This document shows positions 1 through 7,832 of a stretch of 13,094 bases of DNA, piece after piece (position 1 is the first letter of the stretch; each line of letters starts with the position of its first letter). This stretch comes from Planctomycetales bacterium (GTDB taxonomy: Bacteria; Planctomycetota; Planctomycetia; Isosphaerales; Isosphaeraceae), in NCBI GenBank assembly GCA_027451455.1, contig DAIDJI010000069.1, positions 1-13,094 of the forward strand, written 5' to 3'. The notes below the pieces were generated by a model, which ran no database searches, had not been told where the DNA came from, and saw only the letters and a list, made by a program, of their open reading frames with translations. The position numbers and the translations under genes are program-made.

Positions 1-25
1 CCCTGCGCAGGAGGCTGCAACTCCG

Positions 26-925
26 ATGAGTCACGAGCGCGGATATCGCTTGCTGGACCCCGCGACCCTGGCCCGGGTGAAGAATCTCTCGCTGGTCGCT
101 CGGAGCGTGGTCGAGGGATTCATCACCGGTCTGCACCGCAGCCCGTACAAGGGATTTAGCATCGAGTTCGCCGAGCATCGGAAGTACAACGCCGGGGACA
201 ATCTCCGCCAGCTCGACTGGCGTGCCCTGGGCCGTACCGATCGCCTCTATATCAAGCGGTATGAGGAAGAGACAAATCTGCAAGCCCAGATCCTGCTGGA
301 CCTGAGCGGCTCGATGTCGTACGGCCAACCTCCGACGATGACGAAGCTGGAGTATGCTTCCCGGCTGACGGCTGTGCTGGCCTATTTCATGATGCGGCAG
401 CAGGACGTCGTGGGGTTGACGGCCTTTGATACCGAGATCCGGCTCGACATGCCGCCGCGCGGCTCGCCCCGCCACTTCGACGAGATGATGAAGCATTTGG
501 AGGCCGTCCGGCCCGGCCGAGGGACCAACCTGGGCCCGATCCTTCACCGACTGGCCGAACGGTTCAAACGTCGATGCCTGGTCGTCCTCATCAGCGATCT
601 TTACGAGGATTCGGAAGCGGTGGACCGCGCGCTCCACCACTTCCGGGCCAATCGCCATGAGGTGATCGTCTTCCACGTTCTGGACCGGGCCGAGATCGAC
701 TTCCCGTTTCGCGAGCCGACCGATTTTGTCGATCCGGAGACCGGCGAACGGCTTCTGGTCGATCCGGCCTACGTCCGCGACGATTACTGTCGGCGGATCG
801 AGGAATTCCTCGACCGGAACCGCCGGATCTGCGCGGACTGCCGATTCGATTACTTCCTGGCGGATACGTCGCAGCCCCTGGACCACCTGCTGGCACACTG
901 CCTGGAGAAACGGATGAAGTCATGA
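26..925 (+). CDS. DUF58 domain protein with von Willebrand A fold
   Basis: A 299-residue cytosolic-looking protein with no signal peptide or membrane segment. The DUF58 signature lies at about residues 51-82 (HRKYNAGDNLRQLDW followed by IKRYEEET). The rest has a vWA fold with a recognisable MIDAS metal site: D92-L-S-G-S96 (DxSxS), T167 in GRGTN, and D191 in LISDLYED. In the family, such proteins act with a MoxR ATPase and membrane vWA proteins in what is thought to be metal-dependent protein assembly or chaperoning; a specific client cannot be read from sequence. The ATG is preceded by AGGAGG at bases 9-14 with a rather long 11-base spacer. The stop overlaps the next gene's start (ATGA), so the two are translationally coupled. 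The operon may begin upstream of the window. Family assignment is firm; the cellular role is inferred. Confidence 0.93.
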   Translation: MSHERGYRLLDPATLARVKNLSLVARSVVEGFITGLHRSPYKGFSIEFAEHRKYNAGDNLRQLDWRALGRTDRLYIKRYEEETNLQAQILLDLSGSMSYGQPPTMTKLEYASRLTAVLAYFMMRQQDVVGLTAFDTEIRLDMPPRGSPRHFDEMMKHLEAVRPGRGTNLGPILHRLAERFKRRCLVVLISDLYEDSEAVDRALHHFRANRHEVIVFHVLDRAEIDFPFREPTDFVDPETGERLLVDPAYVRDDYCRRIEEFLDRNRRICADCRFDYFLADTSQPLDHLLAHCLEKRMKS

Positions 926-3267
926 GTTTTGCAGTTCCTCTTTTCCTGCTGGCCGCGCTGGCCGGACTGATTCCGGTGGTCTTTCACCTGATCCACCGCC
1001 GGAAGGCCCAGGAGATGCGTTTCAGCACATTGCGGTTCCTCCGAATCAGCGTGGAGCGGACGCGGCGGCGGAAGTACGTGGAGGATCTCTCGCTGCTGAT
1101 CGTCCGGGTGGCTGTCCTGATTTTGATCGCGGTGGGGCTGGCAGGCCCCGCTCTCACCGGCCTGGCGGCGCTCTGGGGAGGTGGTCGCGCCTCGGCGGTG
1201 GCGATCGTGCTGGACAATTCGGCGAGCATGGCCCTCACCAGCGAAGGTCGCGCCCGGTTCGAGGCCGCCCGTGAAGGCGCGGGCACGGTCCTCGACCGAC
1301 TGCGTGAGGGCGATCTCGTGGCCCTGCTTCCGACCGGTGGCCCGCCGGCTCCCGAACTCGGCCGGTTACTTCGGGGTCGGGAAGCGGTCCGCCAGGCGCT
1401 CGACCAGTGCCGGATCAGCTACGAACGCGCCGACCTTGCCGTCATGATTCGGAAGGCTCGCGCCCTCCTCGCCCGGGCCGAGGCTCCCATCAAGGAAATC
1501 TATGTCTTTACCGACAATCAGGCCCTATCCTGGGAGGGCCTCAAGCCGACGGAATCCGGAGCCGATGCCCAGGAATCCGGAGGCGCCCTCCAGCCTCCGG
1601 TGATCCTCGTCGATCTCTCGGGTGACCCGGTCCCCAACGTCGCCCTGCGGTCGATCGCGATGGAGAGTCCGGCATCCGTGGCCGGCGCGCTCTTTCAGAC
1701 TCATGTTGAGATCGTCAATGAATCGACCGTCCCCCAGCAAAAGCACCTGATGCTGTTCCTCGACGGAACGAGGACCGCGGTTAGCCCGACGCTTCACCTT
1801 CCACCCGGCGGGACACTCCGGCACGACTTCTCGTTCACCCTTGAAAATGCGGGAGTCCATCGTGGGGAAGTCCGGCTGGCCGAGGACGACGGCTCGCCCC
1901 TCGACAATCGTCTCTATTTCGCCGCGACCCTCGATCAGCAAATCCCCGTCGCGATCGTGAAGCCCCGCCGCGACGAGGTTCCCCAGGCGGATGATGCCTA
2001 TTACCTCGAACGCGCACTCGCGCCAGCCGGCTCGACCGTCGGCGCCTTTCGGGTCACGATATTGACCCCGGAATCGATCGGCTCGGGCGACCTTTCGAGC
2101 CACGCCGTGATTTTCTGCGTCAACCTGCCGGCCCTGACGCCGTTCGAGGCCGACAGACTCTGTGAGTACGTCCGAAACGGGGGACATCTCGTCTGGATCT
2201 GCGGTCGGAACGTTCAGCCGGCGGCCTACAACGCCATGAACGCCGTCACTCGACGCGACCTGCTGCCTGCCATGCTCGACGAACTCCGCCAGCCGCTCCC
2301 TGGAGGCGTCGAGAGCTGGCACGTCGGCTTCCTCGACAAGAACAACCCGGCGCTGGGTCCTCTGACCGAACCCGCTTCCATCTATCAATCAATACTCGTT
2401 TACAAACACTTCGTCATACGATGGGGCACACAGGAGGGGGGTCGAGTACTGGCCGGGCTGGACGATGGCCAGCCGCTGCTCGTTGAGCGTCCCGTGGGAT
2501 CTGGCTGGGTTCTCTTACTGGGGACGAGCGTCCATGTCGAGTGGACGAATCTACCGATCAAGCCCATTTTTCTTCCGTTGATCACCCGACTGGTTTTTCA
2601 TCTGGCAGGCGCCGAGGCTGAACGGACGTTTGCGGTGGCGGGGGCTCCGATGGCGATACCGATCGGGATGGGGAAGGAGGTAGACGCCGCTCGGAAATCG
2701 AAAGAGGCCGTTGAGATGGATGTGGTTCGCCCCTCTGGCGAGGAGTTGCGGCTCCGCGAGTCCGACCCGGCCGCAAAGACGTTCCGCTACACGGATACAC
2801 ACGAGGCGGGTGTTTACCTGGTTCGGCTGGTCAACCGAAACCCGGCCAGAGCGCTCGGATTTGCCGTCAATCTCGACCCGGCCGAGGTCGATCCGGCCAC
2901 GATCTCACGGCAGGAGCTAGAGGCTCGCTTCGGGCGGTCTCCGTTGATCTACTGCGAGAATCCGGCCGAACTGCCGGGCGTCATCCAGCGATTGAACGAG
3001 GGGACGAGCCTCTGGGATTGGTTCCTGTCCGCCGTGCTGATCGGCCTGGTTTTCGAGGTCTTCCTGGCCAATCGAGGTGTGAGGGCGGCCTTGCCTCAAC
3101 CTCCTTCGGCGGTTTTCGCTGGGCTGTCGTCGGTCACTCCGCCCGTGGGGCTGACGACGGACTCCTCACCAGTCGCGCCGTCCGTGGCGGCCATTCCGCC
3201 GGACGATCTCCATCGTTTCCTCGAGCACCTCGAACACGACGCGGAACGGGCGGATCGACACGAGTGA
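922..3267 (+). CDS. BatA-like membrane protein with vWA and GATase-like domains
   Basis: A 781-residue membrane protein. Residues 4-23 and 57-80 form two N-terminal membrane segments, and the intervening Arg/Lys-rich stretch (HRRK, RTRRRKY) matches the BatA/aerotolerance N-terminal domain. By the positive-inside rule that loop is cytoplasmic, so the large middle part faces the periplasm. The vWA domain follows with an intact DxSxS MIDAS motif (D98-N-S-A-S102) and D198 in YVFTDNQ. Around residues 394-428 a glutamine-amidotransferase-like stretch (AVIFCVNLP, EYVRNGGHLVWICG) appears, as is common in long planctomycete homologues. A third membrane segment lies at about 700-716 (WFLSAVLIGLVFEVFL), followed by a Pro/Ala/Ser-rich cytoplasmic tail. 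It starts inside the stop of the DUF58 gene (4-base overlap) and is probably its partner. Residues between vWA and the next domain contain a short 7-codon repeat (see findings). Family is secure; function is inferred. Confidence 0.9.
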   Translation: MSFAVPLFLLAALAGLIPVVFHLIHRRKAQEMRFSTLRFLRISVERTRRRKYVEDLSLLIVRVAVLILIAVGLAGPALTGLAALWGGGRASAVAIVLDNSASMALTSEGRARFEAAREGAGTVLDRLREGDLVALLPTGGPPAPELGRLLRGREAVRQALDQCRISYERADLAVMIRKARALLARAEAPIKEIYVFTDNQALSWEGLKPTESGADAQESGGALQPPVILVDLSGDPVPNVALRSIAMESPASVAGALFQTHVEIVNESTVPQQKHLMLFLDGTRTAVSPTLHLPPGGTLRHDFSFTLENAGVHRGEVRLAEDDGSPLDNRLYFAATLDQQIPVAIVKPRRDEVPQADDAYYLERALAPAGSTVGAFRVTILTPESIGSGDLSSHAVIFCVNLPALTPFEADRLCEYVRNGGHLVWICGRNVQPAAYNAMNAVTRRDLLPAMLDELRQPLPGGVESWHVGFLDKNNPALGPLTEPASIYQSILVYKHFVIRWGTQEGGRVLAGLDDGQPLLVERPVGSGWVLLLGTSVHVEWTNLPIKPIFLPLITRLVFHLAGAEAERTFAVAGAPMAIPIGMGKEVDAARKSKEAVEMDVVRPSGEELRLRESDPAAKTFRYTDTHEAGVYLVRLVNRNPARALGFAVNLDPAEVDPATISRQELEARFGRSPLIYCENPAELPGVIQRLNEGTSLWDWFLSAVLIGLVFEVFLANRGVRAALPQPPSAVFAGLSSVTPPVGLTTDSSPVAPSVAAIPPDDLHRFLEHLEHDAERADRHE

Positions 3268-3290
3268 GATACGGGGGCTGACCAACCGCG

Positions 3291-4376
3291 TTAACGGTGC
3301 CGTCCTGAGGACGCGGCCCTGGCCGTCGGATCGGCCGATGCCGCCGCTTCTCCGTACGAGGGTTCCGGGACGGTCTGGAGAAGTTTGTCGATGACCTGAT
3401 TGGCGTCCACGCCCTCGGCGTCCGCGTTGAAGTTGGTGAATATCCGGTGTCGCAGCACGGGGCGAGCCACGGCTCGGATGTCGCCGGCGCTCACCGCGAG
3501 ACGGCCGTGGAGGATGGCCCGTGCCTTGGCGGCCAGGACGATGTACTGGGCCGCGCGGGGGCCTGCGCCCCAGGCCAGCCAGTTCGCGATGAACCCTGGC
3601 GCCCCGGGCTCCCTGGGGCGTGTGGCACGCACGAGGTCGACGGCGTAGTCCACCATGTGATCGCTGGCCGGAACTTCGCGCACCAGTTGCTGGATCGCCA
3701 CCAGGTCGCGACCGGTAAGTATCGGCTTGACCTGCTCGTGCACGGGCTGAGTCGTCGCGTGAACGATCCGGCGCTCTTCCTCACGAGAGGGATAGCCGAT
3801 CTGGATGGAGAGCATGAATCGATCGAGCTGGGCCTCGGGCAGCGGATACGTTCCTTCCTGCTCGATCGGATTCTGGGTGGCCATGACGAAGAAGGGAGGC
3901 TCGAGCTCGAACGTTTGAAGGCCCGCAGTGACCTGGTATTCCTGCATCGCCTGCAAGAGAGCCGCCTGGGTCTTGGGGGGTGTTCGATTGATCTCGTCGG
4001 CCAGGACGATGTTCGCGAAGATCGGCCCGGGGACGAAGCGGAATCCTCGCTTTCCGGTGGTCGCCTCCTCCTCGATGATTTCGGTCCCGGTGATGTCGCT
4101 CGGCATCAGGTCTGGGGTAAACTGGATTCGGTTGAACTTCAGGTGCAAGGCCCGGGCCATCGTCGCCACGGTCAGGGTTTTGGCCAGTCCGGGGACGCCG
4201 ATGGTCAGGCAGTGTCCGCGGGCGAAAAGGCAGATCAGCATCTCCTCGATCATCTGCTCCTGACCGATGATGACCCGATGGATCTCGCGACGAAGCAGCT
4301 CGCCGGCCCGCTGCACGCGGTGCGCGGCTTCTTCTGGAGCGAGTTTCGAGAGGGCAGACGGGTCGTTCGTAGACAT
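3291..4376 (-). CDS. moxR: MoxR-family AAA+ ATPase
   Basis: A 361-residue cytosolic AAA+ ATPase of the MoxR group, of usual family length. Visible motifs are Walker A G60-VPGLAKT-67, Walker B IVLADE (123-128), the MoxR signature EINRTPPKTQAALLQAM (128-144), sensor 1 with N169 in ATQNP, the EGTYPLPEAQLDRF segment (174-187) and a GPR sensor-2 arginine at 274. The C-terminal lid domain follows, then a low-complexity Ala/Ser tail. MoxR proteins hydrolyse ATP and work with vWA partners, here presumably the DUF58 and BatA-like proteins encoded convergently 23 bases away. The reading frame stays open upstream to an ATG at 4481, but I chose 4376: GGGAG (read on the minus strand, bases 4384-4388) sits 7 bases before it, and the extra 35 residues are Arg/Pro-rich and unlike the family. 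No terminator is visible in the 23-base gap. Confidence 0.95.
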   Translation of the reverse strand: MSTNDPSALSKLAPEEAAHRVQRAGELLRREIHRVIIGQEQMIEEMLICLFARGHCLTIGVPGLAKTLTVATMARALHLKFNRIQFTPDLMPSDITGTEIIEEEATTGKRGFRFVPGPIFANIVLADEINRTPPKTQAALLQAMQEYQVTAGLQTFELEPPFFVMATQNPIEQEGTYPLPEAQLDRFMLSIQIGYPSREEERRIVHATTQPVHEQVKPILTGRDLVAIQQLVREVPASDHMVDYAVDLVRATRPREPGAPGFIANWLAWGAGPRAAQYIVLAAKARAILHGRLAVSAGDIRAVARPVLRHRIFTNFNADAEGVDANQVIDKLLQTVPEPSYGEAAASADPTARAASSGRHR

Positions 4377-4383
4377 CCCATGA

Positions 4384-4388
4384 CTCCC
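4384..4388 (-). promoter_or_regulatory. Ribosome binding site deciding the moxR start
   Basis: GGGAG on the minus strand, 7 bases before the ATG at 4376. It favours this start over the in-frame ATG at 4481. An out-of-frame ATG lies between the site and the chosen start. Confidence 0.55.
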
Positions 4389-4409
4389 GGTCACGGTCGT
4401 TCCCTGGGG

Positions 4410-4427
4410 CCGTGCGGCGCCGCACGG
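4410..4427. repeat. Perfect 18-base palindrome upstream of moxR
   Basis: The sequence CCGTGCGGCGCCGCACGG is identical to its reverse complement. It begins 34 bases upstream of the moxR ATG. It could be an operator for a dimeric repressor or a hairpin in the moxR leader; its sequence alone does not decide, and GC-rich DNA produces such symmetry more easily than average DNA. Confidence 0.6.
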
Positions 4428-4698
4428 TCGGGCTCGATCGGGATCCACCTTCCGCCGGATTGCTGGGATCGAGCGGATCAACCGGCCGGAGATCGAATGA
4501 CCGGTGTCTCCCTGAACGAGATACCTCGATTCTAATCGATCGACCGGGTTGGATCGAACCCTCTCGACTGTGTTTCCAAATATTGGAGATTACCCAGCGC
4601 TCGATCCCCGAGATCGGGCTCCATCCTTACCACCCTACCACGCTGTCGAATGACCACACCTCTTGCGAAGTCCACACGGGTGTCCTAGGATAAGGGAA

Positions 4699-6954
4699 AT
4701 GCCCGCCATCGATTCCCCCCCGCATGTTGAAACCATCATGCCAGCGAATCGCGTGGATACCAGACGACCGCAGCACCGACCCTCCGAGAGATGGTCTCGA
4801 TCGACCGCGCCTCGGTTCACCGTGCTGGTGCAAATCGGACTGGCAACGATTTCTCTCTTCGGGTGGTTCTCACTCGGCACGTCGGGTTCTCTGAAAGCTC
4901 AGGACACTGGGAGTCACGCCAGGAAGTCCCAGCCAGAAGGTCCGGAATCGATCGAGCAGCGGAGAATCCAGATTCCCCAGGGCTCGACCGTCCCCGCGGT
5001 GGTCATGACGGAGTTCTACACGCACGGTGAACTCGATGAAAACGGTGAAAACCTGTTTGTCACCGATAGCCGGCACGAACTGGTCCCCTGGCGGGTTTTG
5101 CAAGCCGGGCCCGGCGATCATTGCCGGATTGCCTTTCAAACCCGCTCGAAGGAGCACCTTTACAGGATAGAGTACGGAAAAACGTCCGAGCCACGGAAAT
5201 CCCCAGCCTGGACCGCATCCACCGGCCTGCTGCTCGAGACACACCACTGGAAAGACTGCAATCTCAACCGTCTTGATTCGGTAAACGAGGCGCTTCGCTC
5301 TTCACCCAGATATGGTGGTGCGTTTGTCCCGGCGGTCTTTCACCGTGAGAACCCGTTCTGGCCGGGCTCGGAGCCGTTCCTGAGCGAATATCGGGGGACG
5401 CTTCGCATCGCGAGGCCGGGACTGTTTCGGTTCTTCACGTCGAGTCAGGACGCCAGTTTTTTGCTGATCGATGGACAGTTAGTGGTCGCTGCGCCGGGGC
5501 GGCATGGCCCGGTCGGCGACGCGCGATTTCAGGGCCAGGTGAACCTCACCTCCGGGCTGCACGCGTTCCGGTACGTCCACGCTGCTGCCGGAGATAGTGC
5601 CTGCATGGTGGCCGCCTGGCAACCGCCCGGTCTCTCAAAACCCGAACGAGTCCCTCCCGAGGCGTTCGACTCGCAGGCGATCGTCCGGCTTCGCGCGGTG
5701 GGAGTCAAGCACGCCCGGGAATTCACGATGGAGATCCTGGGCGAGGTGCCTCTACCCGACGAGAACCCGCCGTTGATCCGCGCCCGGTTTCATCTGATCG
5801 CGAACCACGTGACGGCCTCTCGCGCCAGGGTTCACTGGGATTTCGGCGACGGGCAGACAGGTACCCAGACGGACCCGATCCACGTTTACCTGCATCCTGG
5901 ACTTTACCTTGTGAAAATGCAGATGGTGGGAGGTCCCCCGGGATCGGCGATCGAGGACCGCGTGCTGATCCACCGTCCTGCGCTCCCGGTCGAAGCGGGC
6001 GAGCCGGCCGACGATCTGGCTTCCTACGTGGCTATTGTCGCGAAGTACGACCCGGCAAAGCTGGATGCAACCGGGCTCCTGCAACTGGTTCGAGCCTTCG
6101 AACAGGCGGACCTGCCTGCGCGTGCGGCGAAGGCCGGGCAAGAGGGGATTCCCGGGCGCACGGCGGCCAATTCGGAGAGCGAACGGGCGACGGTCCGGAT
6201 CGTCAGCGGCCTGCTGCGCGACCGACTGGACGATCCCGAGGCCGCACTCCACTTCTTGCAGAAGGCGGCGGCCACACTCGGGCCGGAGTCCTGGAAGGCG
6301 GAATGCGAGGTGGAAGCAGCGGATATCGCGCTGAACGACCTCCTCCAAACCGGGCCGGCAAAAACGCTCCTGGATTCGGCGACGGCCCGACGACTGCCGG
6401 TGGACGATCGGATTTCGACGAGCCGACGGAACCGTGTCTGGGGCGACTGGTACGCCCGCAAGGGGGACAGACCCTCCGCCCGTGCCGCCTATGCAAGGGC
6501 GATGGCCTCAGCGCCGGTGCCCGGCCGGTCGGCCATCGAACAGGATGCCTGGCGCGGCGCCCTGAGTCGGTCGACCGAGGTCTTTCTCCGCGATCGGTCG
6601 CTTGATCGAGCACGGACCGAATGGCGGCGATGGCAGGATGAGTTCCCGATGGATCGGATCGAGGGCTATCTGACGTTCTTGCAAGCGAGCTACTGGGCCG
6701 CTCGCGAGAAGTACCCGCGCGCTATCGCCCTGGCCGGCGACCTTCTCACGATCAACCCCGATTCCCCGTACGCCGACCGCCTTGTCTTACTGGCCGGCGA
6801 GTGCGAGGAGAAGCTGGGCGAGGTCGGTCGCGCCCGGGCCCGCTTCCAATCTCTCCTGACCGACTACCCCGGCAGTCCACTGGTCGGCGACGCACGGCAA
6901 AGGCTCGCCAGGCTGACCGCCGCCAGGCCCGAGGTCGGGCCGAAGCACCCCTGA
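4699..6954 (+). CDS. Exported PA14-like/PKD/TPR protein
   Basis: A 751-residue protein with a long basic N-region and one hydrophobic segment (about residues 40-59) ending in LKAQ near 68, which could be a signal peptide or an uncleaved anchor. Domains in order: a conserved-looking beta-rich region at about 100-160 (TEFYTHGE, VPWRVLQAGPGDHCR, YRIEYG); a PA14-like sugar-binding-type fold at about 215-305, with a core FFTSSQDASFLLIDG at 245-259; a PKD domain at about 355-425 with WDFGDG (380-385) and HVYLHPGLYLVKM (395-407); then helical TPR-like repeats to the end, clearest in the last 80 residues. The architecture suggests a surface or periplasmic binding and scaffolding protein; no catalytic motif is seen. 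I chose ATG 4699, which has AGGATAAGGG just before it. An ATG at 4738 gives a shorter N-region, and a TTG at 4663 is less likely. The next gene follows after 42 bases. Confidence 0.82.
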   Translation: MPAIDSPPHVETIMPANRVDTRRPQHRPSERWSRSTAPRFTVLVQIGLATISLFGWFSLGTSGSLKAQDTGSHARKSQPEGPESIEQRRIQIPQGSTVPAVVMTEFYTHGELDENGENLFVTDSRHELVPWRVLQAGPGDHCRIAFQTRSKEHLYRIEYGKTSEPRKSPAWTASTGLLLETHHWKDCNLNRLDSVNEALRSSPRYGGAFVPAVFHRENPFWPGSEPFLSEYRGTLRIARPGLFRFFTSSQDASFLLIDGQLVVAAPGRHGPVGDARFQGQVNLTSGLHAFRYVHAAAGDSACMVAAWQPPGLSKPERVPPEAFDSQAIVRLRAVGVKHAREFTMEILGEVPLPDENPPLIRARFHLIANHVTASRARVHWDFGDGQTGTQTDPIHVYLHPGLYLVKMQMVGGPPGSAIEDRVLIHRPALPVEAGEPADDLASYVAIVAKYDPAKLDATGLLQLVRAFEQADLPARAAKAGQEGIPGRTAANSESERATVRIVSGLLRDRLDDPEAALHFLQKAAATLGPESWKAECEVEAADIALNDLLQTGPAKTLLDSATARRLPVDDRISTSRRNRVWGDWYARKGDRPSARAAYARAMASAPVPGRSAIEQDAWRGALSRSTEVFLRDRSLDRARTEWRRWQDEFPMDRIEGYLTFLQASYWAAREKYPRAIALAGDLLTINPDSPYADRLVLLAGECEEKLGEVGRARARFQSLLTDYPGSPLVGDARQRLARLTAARPEVGPKHP

Positions 6955-6996
6955 ACCGATCCCACCGGGCAGGACACCGCATCCGAGGTCATAACC

Positions 6997-7785
6997 ATGA
7001 GTATCCATACGCGTGGACTGGTATCGGCGGTTGTGCTTGCCTATCTGTTCAGTCCGAGCCCGGGCCCCTCTTCAGCGGGGGAGCTGATCGTTGATCTGGG
7101 GAAGTCGCAGGACATCACGCTGGTCGGTGCCATCCGGCGCTGGGATGAGGACGGAGCGTCACGCTTTCCCGTGGACCCATCGGCCAAAATCGAAAATCCT
7201 CGCGTCGACGGCCGGGCTCAACCTGGACCAGAAGGACGCTGGGTCTTTTCCGACCTGGCCGACGGCCCCTACGACCTGGTGATCTGCACCAAAAGCCGGA
7301 TTCGCGTGGAGGGATTTCGATATCCGCCCCTCCGTGAGTTCGATCCATTCCTATCATCCGATGCACGTTCACCTGATGATGAGACACGCGACGAGATCGG
7401 TCGCGAGATCGCCACGGCCCGCCATTACGAGAACAAGGTCGCTCCGTTGTACTGGGCGAGCAACGGCGAGAAACAGGTCCGAATTCTCGTCCAGCTCGTC
7501 CGTGACCGGCCGACCAGCTTTGATGCCGAATTCGGCGCACCGGTCGCCACGGTTCGCCATGAAATCTGGCAGTATACCCGTAGCTATGGTAGCTGGACAA
7601 AAGACCGAAGGACCGAGGTCCTCGATCGAATTTTGCTGACTCGGGAAGAATTCCGACGCTGGACCTGGGTCTGGGACCCCAGGCTCGGCGGGATCAAGGT
7701 CGGTCGGAAGCCGGTGACGATCGCTTACCGGCTTCCGACGAAGTTCGACCCGCAGACGGTCCGGGGATGGTTTCCCGATCGCTAG
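6997..7785 (+). CDS. Exported protein of unknown function
   Basis: A 262-residue protein I do not recognise. It opens with a typical signal peptide (MSIHTRG, then SAVVLAYLF, likely cleaved after PSSA near residue 27). The mature N-terminal part is beta-rich and includes GRWVFSDLADGPYDLVI (about 81-97), which resembles the end of a carboxypeptidase-regulatory or Cna-B-like beta sandwich. The middle is charged (DDETRDEIGREIATARHYENKV). The C-terminal half is rich in Trp, Arg and Tyr (HEIWQYTRSYGSWTKDRR, FRRWTWVWDPRLGG), suggesting a folded beta domain rather than a linker. No cysteine pairs, metal-binding or hydrolase motifs are obvious. The ATG has GAGGT about 8-10 bases upstream. It lies 42 bases after the PA14/PKD/TPR gene, so the two are probably one operon and may act together in the envelope. 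The gene is real by length, start signal and composition; its function is open. Confidence 0.8.
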   Translation: MSIHTRGLVSAVVLAYLFSPSPGPSSAGELIVDLGKSQDITLVGAIRRWDEDGASRFPVDPSAKIENPRVDGRAQPGPEGRWVFSDLADGPYDLVICTKSRIRVEGFRYPPLREFDPFLSSDARSPDDETRDEIGREIATARHYENKVAPLYWASNGEKQVRILVQLVRDRPTSFDAEFGAPVATVRHEIWQYTRSYGSWTKDRRTEVLDRILLTREEFRRWTWVWDPRLGGIKVGRKPVTIAYRLPTKFDPQTVRGWFPDR

Positions 7786-7832
7786 GCCCCGAATGGAGCA
7801 TCAAGCGGGGATGAGATCGAGGATTTGTGTCC

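Larger units (their letters stand above)
4377..4698. other. Divergent intergenic region between moxR and the PA14/PKD/TPR gene
   Basis: These 322 bases must carry the promoters of both divergent genes. The right two thirds are less GC-rich than the flanking genes. Visible structure: a perfect 18-base palindrome at 4410-4427; an inverted repeat TCGATT-CT-AATCGA at 4526-4539; TCCAA-ATA-TTGGA at 4575-4587. A possible sigma-70-like pair for the plus strand is TTGCGA (4663-4668) and TAGGAT (4686-4691) with a 17-base spacer, each matching 4 of 6 consensus bases. It lies only 7 bases before the preferred ATG at 4699, so it would give an almost leaderless message or point to the ATG at 4738. I see no small gene or RNA gene here. 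Confidence 0.5.

Noticed and set aside
4377..4481. N-terminal extension of MoxR to an ATG at 4481
   Set aside because: The added residues are Arg/Pro-rich, unlike the family, and contain the 18-base palindrome; a good ribosome binding site serves ATG 4376.
3447..4535. A 362-codon open frame antisense to moxR
   Set aside because: It is the mirror of a strongly conserved ATPase gene; GC-rich codon use keeps the antisense frame open, and its translation shows no domain.
7787..7810. Possible terminator: CCCCG (7787-7791) and CGGGG (7806-7810) between convergent genes
   Set aside because: The stem is only 5 pairs with a 14-base loop and there is no T-run on either side.
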